A DNA stretch of 64,000 bases from Aquimarina sediminis (lineage in GTDB: Bacteria; Bacteroidota; Bacteroidia; Flavobacteriales; Flavobacteriaceae): NCBI RefSeq assembly GCF_002895435.1, contig NZ_POYJ01000002.1:744001-808000 (forward strand), given 5' to 3'. This document shows, one piece after another, positions 45,156 through 54,153 of this stretch. Position 1 is the stretch's first letter; the number at the start of each line of letters is the position of its first letter. The notes under the pieces were generated by a model, which worked only from the letters and a program-made list of their open reading frames with translations, was not told the origin of the DNA and searched no databases. The position numbers and the translations under genes are program-made.

Positions 45156-45230
45156 TAAATTTAGGAAGTCAGAATCAGTATTTTTATGATATAAATCAGT
45201 TCGGGTAACTCATCAAATTCATTACTTTTG
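45156..45230. promoter_or_regulatory. bidirectional CRP/FNR-type site, kinase and TerB-like promoters
   Basis: TGATATAAATCA (45187-45198). On the plus strand TACTTTTG (45223-45230) starts 36 bases after the first T, just before the kinase ATG at 45235. On the minus strand TAAATTTA (45163-45156) starts 35 bases away, before the TerB-like gene. Confidence 0.65.
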
Positions 45231-45234
45231 AAAA

Positions 45235-46467
45235 ATGAAAGTTTTCGAAAAAGACAATAATGTTTTCAAATTACTCTCTGAAGCAATTTCTGAGGGTATC
45301 ATTGTAGTGAATGAGAAACAAGTTATAGTGGCTACCAATGGATCAGCTGATCAGATTTTTGGTTATGAACAAGACGAATTAGTGGGAAAAGACCTTAATG
45401 TTTTAATCCCTCAAAAACATCATCATAACCATGGAGAACATTTTGAAAGCTTTATTGGTCATACTGAAAAAAGGCATATGGGAAAAGGGCGCGATCTTTT
45501 TGGTGTACGAAAAGACGGAACAGTATTTCCTGTAGAAGCTGGTTTAAATCCTTTTGCAATTTATGGCAATAGCTATGTGATGGCTTTAGTTATAGACATC
45601 ACACTTCGCAAACAACAAGAACAACAAATACAAGATTTAAATGCTCAGTTAGAGCAAAAAATAGAGGAACGCACAGAAGAATTACACCATACTATACAAG
45701 AATTAAAAGAAGAGGTAACTCTTCGTATGGATGCAGAGGCTAAAATAAAAGAATCTCTGAGAAAAGAACGAGATCTCAATGAGTTAAAAACAAAGTTTCT
45801 ATCCCTTGTTTCTCATGAATTTAAGACCCCTCTAAGTGGTATTCTTACTTCTGCTACTCTTGCAGGGAAATATACCAAAACAGAGCAACAGGAGAAAAGA
45901 GAAAAACATCTGGATATGATCAAGAATAAAGTGAAATATCTAGATAATATACTCAATGATTTTTTATCTATCGAACGTCTCGAAACAGGTAAAGTAACCT
46001 ATAAATTTAGTCGATTTCCACTTAGTAAAGTTATTAATGAAGTGGTTTATAATGCCAATATGTTACTTAAAGATGGACAGAGAATAAGTTACCCAAAAGA
46101 TATCGATGATCATGTAGTCGAATTTGATGAAAAAATTTTAGAACTCGTATTGTCAAACCTAATTAATAATGCAATTAAATATTCTGGAGAAAATACCACG
46201 ATAGATTTACAAGTACAGTATCAAGATAAAATCCTAACAGTAAAGATTATCGATCAAGGGATTGGGATACCTGAAAAAGAACAAAATTTTATCTTTAAAA
46301 GATACTTTAGAGCAGAAAACGCTTTGTTGGATCAAGGAACAGGTATAGGATTAAACATTGTAAAGAGTCATTTGGAAAACCTAGGAGGGAATATTACTTT
46401 TACCAGCGAAGAGAACCAAGGTTCTACCTTTGTTATTACAATACCTACAATTACCAATACTAATTAA
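45235..46467 (+). CDS. PAS sensor histidine kinase, FixL-like
   Basis: 410 residues, no transmembrane segment. PAS domain about 10-125, coiled coil about 126-182, HisKA with LVSHEFKTPLSG (phospho-acceptor His194) and an ATPase domain (LSNLINNAIKYSGE, IIDQGIGIP, GTGIGLNIVKSH). Counting back from the GKGRDLFGVRKDG segment, which matches GIGRIVTGKRRDG of Bradyrhizobium FixL, His66 in HHHNHGEHF falls at the heme-ligand position (FixL His200), and Arg86 falls at FixL Arg220. So an oxygen-binding heme PAS is plausible but not shown. The response regulator gene follows six bases after the stop. Confidence 0.88.
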   Translation: MKVFEKDNNVFKLLSEAISEGIIVVNEKQVIVATNGSADQIFGYEQDELVGKDLNVLIPQKHHHNHGEHFESFIGHTEKRHMGKGRDLFGVRKDGTVFPVEAGLNPFAIYGNSYVMALVIDITLRKQQEQQIQDLNAQLEQKIEERTEELHHTIQELKEEVTLRMDAEAKIKESLRKERDLNELKTKFLSLVSHEFKTPLSGILTSATLAGKYTKTEQQEKREKHLDMIKNKVKYLDNILNDFLSIERLETGKVTYKFSRFPLSKVINEVVYNANMLLKDGQRISYPKDIDDHVVEFDEKILELVLSNLINNAIKYSGENTTIDLQVQYQDKILTVKIIDQGIGIPEKEQNFIFKRYFRAENALLDQGTGIGLNIVKSHLENLGGNITFTSEENQGSTFVITIPTITNTN

Positions 46468-46473
46468 TAAACC

Positions 46474-47535
46474 ATGAAGACAATTCTATTAATTGAAGAT
46501 GATACGGCTCTAAGAGAGAATACTGCAGAACTATTAGAACTTTCGGATTATAAGGTGATTACGTCACCTAATGGGAAATTAGGAATTGCCAAAGCAAAAG
46601 AAGAAAAACCAGATATTATTGTCTGTGATATTATGATGCCAGAGGTAGATGGATATGGGGTGCTCGAGACATTATCATTTGATCCTAATACCAATCATAT
46701 TCCTTTTATATTTTTATCGGCAAAAACAGAACATAAAGAGATCCGAAAAGGAATGGATTTAGGCGCAGATGATTATCTTACCAAACCATTTGAGGAAGAT
46801 GAGTTGTTGAGTGCTATAGAAAGTCGCCTTGCCAAAGCAGCGATACTCTCTAAGCTTATTAAGGAGCAAGAGTCTTCTGCATCACAAATTTCTGAGGATA
46901 GTAGTGGGTTAAGAAATTTGAATGAACTCAAGAATTTTTTTGATGATCATGGCGAAATTTCTGAATTTAAAAAAGGAAAAACAATTTATAAAGAGGGAGA
47001 ACACTCTAATAATATATATTTAATACTAAAAGGAGTTGTCAAAAGCCATAAAATGGATGAAAGCGGTAAAGAACTAATTACCGCTTTGTATAAAGCAGAT
47101 GATTTTTTAGGGTTTACTTCTTTTATAGACAATACACCATATATTGAGTCGGCGACAACAGTAGAAGACTCTGAATTGGCTGGAATATCAAAAAGCAATC
47201 TAAAAGAGATATTAGAAAAAAGTAAAAATATATCTTTGGAACTAATGGAGTTATTGTCTAATAACCTCTCTGAAATAAAAGAACAGTTATTACAGATGGC
47301 GTATAGTTCTGTACGTAAAAAAACGGCTCAAACAATACTACAATTTACAGAAGTACTCAATAAAAAGCCAGAAGACAGTATAAAAATATCCAGAAATGAC
47401 CTAGCCAGTGTTGCAGGTATTGCAACAGAAAGCCTTATACGCACACTATCCAGTTTTAAAAAAGATGGGTTAATCGATATAGAAGGTCGAAATATTAAAA
47501 TTTTGGATCTACCTGGCCTTCAGCTAGTCGAATAA
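46474..47535 (+). CDS. response regulator with CRP/FNR output domain (FixJ-FixK-like fusion)
   Basis: 353 residues. Receiver domain 1-122 (IEDDT acidic pair, phospho-acceptor Asp52 in IIVCDIMMPEVDG, Lys104 in YLTKPF), linker, cyclic-nucleotide-binding-like barrel about 150-255 (EFKKGKTIYKEGEHSNNIYL), dimerisation helix, and Crp-type helix-turn-helix about 304-345 (ISRNDLASVAGIATESLIRT). The recognition helix has Glu319, Ser320 and Arg323 in the E-S-x-x-R spacing of FNR/CRP proteins that read TGA half-sites. There is no N-terminal cysteine cluster as in FNR, so the signal should come from the kinase. It is the obvious candidate for the TGA-N6-TCA sites in this window. Confidence 0.9.
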   Translation: MKTILLIEDDTALRENTAELLELSDYKVITSPNGKLGIAKAKEEKPDIIVCDIMMPEVDGYGVLETLSFDPNTNHIPFIFLSAKTEHKEIRKGMDLGADDYLTKPFEEDELLSAIESRLAKAAILSKLIKEQESSASQISEDSSGLRNLNELKNFFDDHGEISEFKKGKTIYKEGEHSNNIYLILKGVVKSHKMDESGKELITALYKADDFLGFTSFIDNTPYIESATTVEDSELAGISKSNLKEILEKSKNISLELMELLSNNLSEIKEQLLQMAYSSVRKKTAQTILQFTEVLNKKPEDSIKISRNDLASVAGIATESLIRTLSSFKKDGLIDIEGRNIKILDLPGLQLVE

Positions 47536-47554
47536 AGGACAAAAATCCCCAAAC

Positions 47555-47597
47555 TGATTTTTATCATACTTTTCATGGATACATCCTAATACATTTG
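47555..47597 (+). promoter_or_regulatory. CRP/FNR-type site and -7 box, second usp promoter
   Basis: TGATTTTTATCA (47555-47566) and a perfect -7 box TACATTTG (47590-47597) starting exactly 35 bases after the first T; ATG of usp at 47619. Confidence 0.75.
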
Positions 47598-47618
47598 TTG
47601 TATTAGAAAGTATTTAAA

Positions 47619-48455
47619 ATGAAGAACATCCTGATCCCTACAGATTTTTCTGATAATTCGTGGAATGCCATCACGTATGCATTGTCATTTTTTAAGAGGG
47701 TGAAATGTAATTTCTATTTGTTGCATGTCTCTCCCTTTGAAGAAATGATAGGAGGAGATTCTTTCTATGGTTCAAAAGAAATGGTTTTAGAAAAAAGCAC
47801 ATATAGTGATAAAGAACAAATGCAAACGCTGCTTAAGAAAATAGAAAAGCTGCCGTTAAATACAAAACATCACTTTTTTACAATTAATGAATATATCTTT
47901 TTTGTAGACGCAATAAGAAAACAAGTCCAAAAAAAGAATATTGATTTTATTGTTATGGGAACCAAAGGAGCTTCGGGACTCAAAGAGAAAACCATAGGAA
48001 GTAATACAGGAGATGTGATTACCAAGGTAAAATGCCCCGTTTTGGTTATACCAGAAAAAGCCACTTATACCAAGCCTAAAGAGATTGCATTTCCTACCGA
48101 TTATAATTTGTATTACAAAAGTAGGATATTAAGCACAATAATGGATACGCTTGTGTTAAATGAAGCTTCTTTGAGAGTGTTGCATGTCGCAAAAAAAGAA
48201 AAAGAACTAACAGATCTGCAAAAGAAAAATAAAGACTTTTTAGATGATTCTATGGATGGCATAGAACATAGTTTTCATTTTTTGTCTAACCCAAATATTG
48301 AAGAGGCGGTGCAATGTTTTGTAGAAAGCAGAGACATTGATATGATAACTATGATAGCCAAAAATCTTAACTTTTTTCAACGCATTTTGTTTCACCCTAC
48401 TGTAGAAAAAATAAGTTATCATATTACAATCCCTTTTTTGGTATTACATGAATGA
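47619..48455 (+). CDS. tandem universal stress protein (B)
   Basis: 278 residues, two Usp domains (KNILIPTDFSDNSWNAITYA and FIVMGTKGASGLKEKTIGSN in the first; the second is degenerate, ending TVEKISYHITIPFLVLHE). Paralogue of the usp gene at 41119. hemN follows 75 bases later past a weak hairpin, so read-through is possible. Confidence 0.92.
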   Translation: MKNILIPTDFSDNSWNAITYALSFFKRVKCNFYLLHVSPFEEMIGGDSFYGSKEMVLEKSTYSDKEQMQTLLKKIEKLPLNTKHHFFTINEYIFFVDAIRKQVQKKNIDFIVMGTKGASGLKEKTIGSNTGDVITKVKCPVLVIPEKATYTKPKEIAFPTDYNLYYKSRILSTIMDTLVLNEASLRVLHVAKKEKELTDLQKKNKDFLDDSMDGIEHSFHFLSNPNIEEAVQCFVESRDIDMITMIAKNLNFFQRILFHPTVEKISYHITIPFLVLHE

Positions 48456-48459
48456 TACG

Positions 48460-48482
48460 TTATCTGTGTTTAGATAATTTTT
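48460..48482 (+). terminator. weak terminator after usp B
   Basis: TTATCT (48460-48465) pairs with AGATAA (48472-48477), followed by five T. The short stem allows read-through into hemN. Confidence 0.5.
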
Positions 48483-48551
48483 AAAAAGAAAAATTAACAA
48501 ATAAAAAATATGGTTTGATAGCCAACTATAGTGCAAAAAAAATCTAGTAAA

Positions 48552-49916
48552 ATGAGAACAAGTTTAATTCAAAAGTATAATATCCCCGGACCAAGATATA
48601 CGAGCTATCCTACTGTCCCGTATTGGGATATCGATACGTTCTCGTTAAAAAAGTGGACGGCATCAATACAACGGTCATTTACTGAAAGTAATAAAGAAGA
48701 AGGGATAAGCTTATATATCCATCTACCTTTTTGCGAAAGTATGTGTACGTTTTGCGGATGTAATAAGAGAATTACAAGACGACACGAAGTAGAGACTCCA
48801 TATATCAATACAATCTTAAAAGAATGGCAATTGTACCTTAATCTTTTTGATTCTAAACCTAGGATTAAAGAATTACATTTAGGAGGAGGTACTCCTACTT
48901 TTTTTTCTCCTGAAAATTTAAACTATTTGATTAATGGTATTTTTTCGGGTGTAGAAAAAGCAGAAGATTGTGAGTTTAGTTTTGAAGGGCACCCTAATAA
49001 TACAACACGAGAACATTTACAAACATTATATGATGTAGGTTTTAGAAGAGTAAGTTTTGGAGTACAGGATTATGATAAAACCGTTCAAAAAGCAATTCAT
49101 AGAGTGCAACCATTTGAGAAAGTAAAATATGTTACCGAAACCGCCAGAGAAATTGGATATACTTCTGTAGGTCATGATATTATTTTTGGATTACCATTTC
49201 AGACCGAAGAAGCGGTGGTTGATACTATCTTAAAGACCAAAGAGCTATTGCCAGATAGACTAGCATTTTATAGCTATGCTCATGTACCTTGGCAAAAAGG
49301 AAATGGACAGCGAGGATTTAAAGATTCTGATTTGCCGGCAGGAGAACAAAAAAGGAAACAGTATGAGATTGGAAAAAAGCTATTATCTGAAGTTGGTTAT
49401 GTAGAGATTGGAATGGATCATTTTGCACTGAAACATGATTCGTTACATCGATCTATGGAAAATGTAACCTTACATCGTAATTTTATGGGATATACAGCTT
49501 CAAAAACACATGCCATGATTGGTTTGGGAGTGTCTTCTATTAGTGATAGCTGGTATGGTTTTGCCCAAAACGCAAAAAATATTGAAGAATATCAACATTT
49601 GGTAGGAGAAGGAATAATACCTGTGTATCGCGGCCATATGTTAAATAAAGAGGATGAAATTATTAGGAAACATATTCTGAATTTGATGTGCCATTTTGAA
49701 ACTAAATGGGGTGATGATGAGCTTTATTTTAAAGAGCTTCCAGAAGTTTTGCAAAACCTAACAGAGCTAGAAGCAGATGGGTTATTAGAGATTGATGATT
49801 ATCATATACAGGTTACAGAAAAAGGTCGCCCCTTTGTTCGTAATATCTGTATGGCTTTTGACCTGAGATTGCAACGTAGCAAACCAGAAACCATGTTGTT
49901 TTCTATGACGGTTTGA
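48552..49916 (+). CDS. hemN: oxygen-independent coproporphyrinogen III oxidase
   Basis: 454 residues from the ATG at 48552 (MRTSLIQKYNIPGPRYTSYP, as in E. coli HemN); a GTG at 48531 would add seven residues. Radical-SAM cluster motif CESMCTFCGC, then ELHLGGGTPTFF and FGVQDYDKTVQKAIHR. Makes protoporphyrinogen without oxygen, feeding heme to the oxidase genes nearby. No separate TGA-N6-TCA site was seen, so it probably depends on the usp B promoter or its own. Confidence 0.95.
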   Translation: MRTSLIQKYNIPGPRYTSYPTVPYWDIDTFSLKKWTASIQRSFTESNKEEGISLYIHLPFCESMCTFCGCNKRITRRHEVETPYINTILKEWQLYLNLFDSKPRIKELHLGGGTPTFFSPENLNYLINGIFSGVEKAEDCEFSFEGHPNNTTREHLQTLYDVGFRRVSFGVQDYDKTVQKAIHRVQPFEKVKYVTETAREIGYTSVGHDIIFGLPFQTEEAVVDTILKTKELLPDRLAFYSYAHVPWQKGNGQRGFKDSDLPAGEQKRKQYEIGKKLLSEVGYVEIGMDHFALKHDSLHRSMENVTLHRNFMGYTASKTHAMIGLGVSSISDSWYGFAQNAKNIEEYQHLVGEGIIPVYRGHMLNKEDEIIRKHILNLMCHFETKWGDDELYFKELPEVLQNLTELEADGLLEIDDYHIQVTEKGRPFVRNICMAFDLRLQRSKPETMLFSMTV

Positions 49917-50065
49917 TGGATTTCTCCGATTGTTAAAGTTTTTATCTTTATCCTAATCTATTGATAATACTAATTTATTATTATAATTAAACACCTTTTG
50001 TTCCTTATACTTAAAAGGGAAAATATACTGTATTTACCCTAAAAGACCTTCTGTTTGACAAAAAA

Positions 50066-50207
50066 GACGAAGTTTTTAAGCAGATGAGTTAAAATTTCAA
50101 CCTTTTGAGTTAAAAATTTAACCAGTTGAGCTGAATTTTTAACTCAAAAGGCTCAAGTTTCAACATCAAGGCTTAAAGTTTTTACTTTAGAGGTTAAATA
50201 CTTCGTC
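50066..50207. repeat. nested inverted repeats in a 430-base intergenic region
   Basis: An 18-base perfect inverted repeat (50101-50118 with 50134-50151, CCTTTTGAGTTAAAAATT) sits inside an outer pair GACGAAGT (50066-50073) / ACTTCGTC (50200-50207). GAGTTAAAA-type words recur four or five times about 20 bases apart. No coding frame is seen in 49917-50348. It may be a terminator complex, an RNA or a mobile repeat. Confidence 0.5.
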
Positions 50208-50348
50208 AAAAAGACGCATCATTTGGGGTCATGAGTTAAACAGTCGATATATAGCATTGAATGTTTAACGGTTGATGCTAAATCTCAAAAGCTTATCAAA
50301 AGCCTAAAAGGGCAAATTCAATAGAGAAGGATTAGTGGTACTCAATGC

Positions 50349-51050
50349 TCAATGACAGTCAAAATTGGCAGAAACTATTTCTACAACAGGTTTTGGAGAA
50401 AGATAGGGGATGCCAAGACCAAGACCACGAATAATAAATAATAGCCCGATCACTATCACAAATACAGGAATAGCTTTTTGGATATGTTGTCTTGCTTTTT
50501 GAGTCAAAAAATTTCCTGCATATACGGCAATTGTCATTAATGGTATGGTACCTATCCCAAAGAGAAGCATATATAGACTTCCTTCAAGAATATGACCAGA
50601 GCCAATGGCTCCAAAAACAGCCATATACACTAAACCGCAAGGTAAGAAGCCGTTTAAAAAACCAATAGAAAGGAAGGTGTCTGGTGTTTTCTTTTTTAAT
50701 GCCAGACCCAAAGCATTTTTGACTTTAGAGATGATTTTGTAGATTGGTTTTGAGAAGTTATACTTAGAAAAAACCTGATATGGTGTTAATACAAGTATAA
50801 TCATCATCACACCAACCGCTATAGATAATTTTTGTTGTATTCCAAAAAGGTTTAGGCTTTTACCTATTACTCCAAAAAACAATCCAATAATACTATAGGC
50901 TAATAATCGTCCAAAATGATACAAAAAGACCTGAAAGAATTTTTGAACGGTATTAGATTTGTTTACTGGCAACATAAAAGCGATAGGGCCGCACATTCCC
51001 ACACAGTGAAAACTGCCTAACAAACCTAATATGAATGCGGATATAAGCAT
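50349..51050 (-). CDS. TauE/SafE - DsbD-like transmembrane protein of the cbb3 cluster
   Basis: 233 residues with six hydrophobic helices and paired metal/thiol motifs GSFHCVGMCGP (residues 12-22) and NGFLPCGLVYMAVFG. This family is found at the end of cco operons and is thought to help copper supply or cytochrome maturation; annotation as sulfite exporter is by fold only. Its start is one base after the ccoH stop. Confidence 0.82.
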   Translation of the reverse strand: MLISAFILGLLGSFHCVGMCGPIAFMLPVNKSNTVQKFFQVFLYHFGRLLAYSIIGLFFGVIGKSLNLFGIQQKLSIAVGVMMIILVLTPYQVFSKYNFSKPIYKIISKVKNALGLALKKKTPDTFLSIGFLNGFLPCGLVYMAVFGAIGSGHILEGSLYMLLFGIGTIPLMTIAVYAGNFLTQKARQHIQKAIPVFVIVIGLLFIIRGLGLGIPYLSPKPVVEIVSANFDCH

Positions 51051-51497
51051 TTAGTACGTAAACGATTTTTTAAACAAATATGGAACACCCTCGTATTTCC
51101 AGTCAATAGTAATATTCCATCTTCCTTCTATCAAATTCTCTTCTTTAATTACTAATTTTGAATCAGAAAGTGAAATTGGTATTTCAAAATCTAACTTTTT
51201 GTTCGACGGTCTGTATAAGAATATAGTTCCAGAAATATCATTATGATTTTTCTCTTCAGGAAAAGTAATAACTAACCCTTTGTCTATCTTTTTTACCGTA
51301 ATGTTTTTTACTAGATTTTTTGAATTTGCTTCAGAATCAATCTCTTTTTGAAAAGCAAGTTCTTGTTTGTAATAATCTTCTGTTACCAAATCATGTTCAT
51401 AGCTTCTGTCTGTATTCATTTTTACAACAAAATACATAATGAAGGATATGAACCCAATAAATACTAATACAATAGCAGTTCCCCAGTTTATTTTCAT
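51051..51497 (-). CDS. ccoH: CcoH/FixH-like protein
   Basis: 148 residues with one N-terminal transmembrane helix (about 7-26) and a periplasmic domain (DLVTEDYYKQELAFQKEIDS, FLYRPSNKKLDFEIPISL). The DYYKQELAFQ stretch is the FixH signature. Needed for stable assembly of cbb3 oxidase in proteobacteria. Downstream of ccoG with a 114-base gap. Confidence 0.88.
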   Translation of the reverse strand: MKINWGTAIVLVFIGFISFIMYFVVKMNTDRSYEHDLVTEDYYKQELAFQKEIDSEANSKNLVKNITVKKIDKGLVITFPEEKNHNDISGTIFLYRPSNKKLDFEIPISLSDSKLVIKEENLIEGRWNITIDWKYEGVPYLFKKSFTY

Positions 51498-51611
51498 AAT
51501 ATGTAGTTTTTAGATATGTGAGTACAAGAGTATTTAGAATTTATAAAATGCAGTCTCTTTGTTTTCGAGAGCTTTGTTCCATTACTCAAAAACTCATATA
51601 TCAATTATTTT

Positions 51612-53033
51612 TTATTTATAACTTCTAGGGCCCAAAAACGCCGTAGTTGTTGTTTCTATCAATTTATCTTTGCTGTAGACTCCAATTTTTAGCCGATCGT
51701 TATCACCTTTTAGAGCGGCGCCATTAATTTCGATAAAAAGAGTTCCTTCAGATATACCTTGTTTTGGGACATTAAAATTCTGATGAGTGACCAATTCTAC
51801 TTTTCCTTTGTGAGACAATAGCTCAAAACGTACATCTTTAATTTCTAATGTGGTTTTGTTAACTAGTTTATATGTGTATACGTTACTAATAATATTATTG
51901 TCTTTTTTTTCATATAGTTGTCCAGGTAACCTTAAAATATTTGCTTCAACATCATTCCGTAAGAAAGACATCCCAAGAAGAACTCCAGTAAGAATTATTA
52001 GAACAGCACTATATCCTTTTAATCGGGGTGAAAATTTGAACTTGGCTTTTTTGGCAATATTATCTTCACTGGCATATCGTATTAATCCTTTTGGCAGGTT
52101 AACCTTTTCCATCATATGGTCACAAGCATCGATACAGGCTGTACAGTTCACGCATTCTAATTGTGTGCCATTTCTAATATCAATTCCCGTAGGACAAACA
52201 TGTACACATTGAAAACAATCAATACAATCTCCTTTTCCAGAAGAAGGGCGGTCTTCATTTTTTTTAAATTTAGCTCTTCCTGATTCTTTTTCTCCGCGTT
52301 TGTAATCATAGGCAACTACAATTGACTTAGAATCAAGTAGTACTCCTTGCAATCGACCATATGGGCAGGCAATAATACAAACCTGCTCTCTAAACCAAGC
52401 AAATACAAAGTAGAAAACGGCAGTGAATATCAGTAGAGAAATTAAGGTGCTTATATGTGTAGAAGGACCATCAATAATGTATTTAAGCAATTGATCACTC
52501 CCTATGAAGTATGCCAAAAATACATTAGCGATTAGAAATGAAATAATAAAAAATATAGACCACTTAAGCACTCGTTTTTTTATTTTTTCTGCATCCCATG
52601 GTTGTTTGTCAAGGCGTATTTGTTTTCCGCGATCACCTTCAATCCAATATTCGATTCTTCGAAATACCATTTCCATAAAAATGGTCTGAGGGCAGATCCA
52701 ACCACAAAACAACCGACCAAAAGCAACTGTAAAGAGCGTTATAAAAATAACTCCTATAAGCATGGAAATTACAAATAGGTGAAAATCTTGTGGCCAAAAT
52801 GGGGCACCAAAAATATTAAAACGCCTTTCTAAAACATTAAACAAAAGAAACTGATTCCCGTTAATTTTGATGAATGGAGCAGCCAATAGGAATATTAATA
52901 ATCCATAACTTACCCATTTGCGATATTCATAGAACTTTCCACTGGGTTTTTTTGGATATACCCAAGAACGTTTACCTTCTTCGTTTATGGTACCGATAGA
53001 ATCTCTAAATTTTTCGTTTTCGGGTGTTTCCAA
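51612..53033 (-). CDS. ccoG: CcoG/FixG polyferredoxin
   Basis: 473 residues. About five transmembrane helices, the FCGWICPQTIFMEMVFRRIE motif, IIACPYGRLQG, and a two-cluster ferredoxin domain (CIDCFQCVHVCPTGIDIRNG and CVNCTACIDACDHMM). The C-terminal part is an Ig-like periplasmic domain. CcoG reduces copper for the cbb3 active site. A large hairpin separates it from ccoP. Confidence 0.94.
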   Translation of the reverse strand: METPENEKFRDSIGTINEEGKRSWVYPKKPSGKFYEYRKWVSYGLLIFLLAAPFIKINGNQFLLFNVLERRFNIFGAPFWPQDFHLFVISMLIGVIFITLFTVAFGRLFCGWICPQTIFMEMVFRRIEYWIEGDRGKQIRLDKQPWDAEKIKKRVLKWSIFFIISFLIANVFLAYFIGSDQLLKYIIDGPSTHISTLISLLIFTAVFYFVFAWFREQVCIIACPYGRLQGVLLDSKSIVVAYDYKRGEKESGRAKFKKNEDRPSSGKGDCIDCFQCVHVCPTGIDIRNGTQLECVNCTACIDACDHMMEKVNLPKGLIRYASEDNIAKKAKFKFSPRLKGYSAVLIILTGVLLGMSFLRNDVEANILRLPGQLYEKKDNNIISNVYTYKLVNKTTLEIKDVRFELLSHKGKVELVTHQNFNVPKQGISEGTLFIEINGAALKGDNDRLKIGVYSKDKLIETTTTAFLGPRSYK

Positions 53034-53115
53034 TGGATTCGATTTTGATTATAATTAGCAAGATTGTTTTAGAAATCTTATAATATTTAAAAAGTCAGAA
53101 AATCTATTTTCTTTG

Positions 53116-53175
53116 AACAAACTTGTTGAAGAACATTTTGATGATTAATCATCAAAAAGACTCAACAAGTTTGTT
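53116..53175. terminator. 60-base hairpin between ccoP and ccoG
   Basis: Outer arms AACAAACTTGTTGA (53116-53129) and TCAACAAGTTTGTT (53162-53175) enclose a perfect 22-base inner palindrome (53136-53157, centre GATTAATC). Probably a partial terminator or processing site that lowers ccoG expression relative to the oxidase subunits. No T-tract on the minus strand. Confidence 0.55.
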
Positions 53176-53199
53176 TTAGTTGGTATTCGATTATTTTTA

Positions 53200-54153
53200 C
53201 TAATTCATTGCCACTGTTGTAGAATCTGAGACGGTTTTAGGAACTTCCTCTACAGGAGTTTCTGTTTCTGGAGCATCTGGGTCGATCCAAATCTCACCTT
53301 GAGCTTCTTTTGGTTCGGCAGGGGTTGTGCCTCCAAGTGTAATTACATAACTTGCTACCTGGGCAATTTCGGCAGGTTTAAGTGTTTGCTTCCAGGCTAC
53401 CATTCCCTTTCCATCACGTCCTCCTTCAGAAATAGTTTGGAAAACATTTTTAATTCCACCTCCCAAAATCCAATGTTTGTCCGTTAGATTAGGTCCTATA
53501 CCTCCGCCACCATCTGCTTTATGACAGGCGACACAATTAGTAGTATAAACAGCTTTTCCTGCTTCAATATCTGAAGCTTCTGTTAATAAAGTTACTGTAT
53601 TAACATCTACTAGATCCTTGGCTGTTTTTTTATACTTTTCAATCGCAATTTTAGCCTCTGCTACTTCAGTTTCATATTCTTCTGCCTGTGTATATTCATT
53701 AAATACATGAAAGCGCACTAAGTATATTACACCAAATATTATAGTAGCATAAAAACCATATACCCACCATGGTGGGAGATTATTATCTAATTCTTTAATT
53801 CCATCATAATTATGATCTAGAACAATCTCACTTTCTTCTTCGACTGGCTTGCTGTCGAGAAGTTTTAGATAAGTGGTTTTAATCCATTTGAATTGTTTTT
53901 CTTTTTTGGCTTTTTCTGCCAAAAGATAACGTTCTTGGGCATCTGGTTTTAGTGAGCGAAACAGAATGCTTCTTAAAGCTTCTAAGCTAATTTCTATCGC
54001 TACAATAAACAATAAGACCATTCCTAAGATCAACCATGAAAGCGGTTGCGCTATAAATGCAGATTGTTCTCCAGACTCGACTGTTACTTCTATTAATAGA
54101 TATGCTATGAATAGAAAAGTAATGACTCTTAAATAGGATGCTGTACTTCTCAT
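53200..54153 (-). CDS. ccoP: cbb3 oxidase subunit CcoP, single heme
   Basis: 317 residues from the ATG at 54153, which overlaps the ccoQ stop (ATGA); a longer frame from 54234 would lie inside ccoQ. Two N-terminal transmembrane helices, a third helix at the CcoP landmark NNLPPWWVYGFYATIIFGV, then one cytochrome c domain with NCVACHKADGGGGIGPNL and the axial Met in GKGMVAWK. Proteobacterial CcoP has two hemes; only one CxxCH is present here, as in other Bacteroidota. Confidence 0.93.
   Translation of the reverse strand: MRSTASYLRVITFLFIAYLLIEVTVESGEQSAFIAQPLSWLILGMVLLFIVAIEISLEALRSILFRSLKPDAQERYLLAEKAKKEKQFKWIKTTYLKLLDSKPVEEESEIVLDHNYDGIKELDNNLPPWWVYGFYATIIFGVIYLVRFHVFNEYTQAEEYETEVAEAKIAIEKYKKTAKDLVDVNTVTLLTEASDIEAGKAVYTTNCVACHKADGGGGIGPNLTDKHWILGGGIKNVFQTISEGGRDGKGMVAWKQTLKPAEIAQVASYVITLGGTTPAEPKEAQGEIWIDPDAPETETPVEEVPKTVSDSTTVAMN

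Noticed and set aside
48456..48551. Separate regulon site before hemN
   Set aside because: TGATACGTTATC lacks the TCA half-site and there is no matching -7 box; the sequence is explained by the weak terminator after usp B.
48552..49916. hemN as a radical-SAM maturase for the 28-residue peptides
   Set aside because: It aligns along its length with coproporphyrinogen III oxidase landmarks, lacks a SPASM domain, and lies 7 kb away next to oxidase genes.
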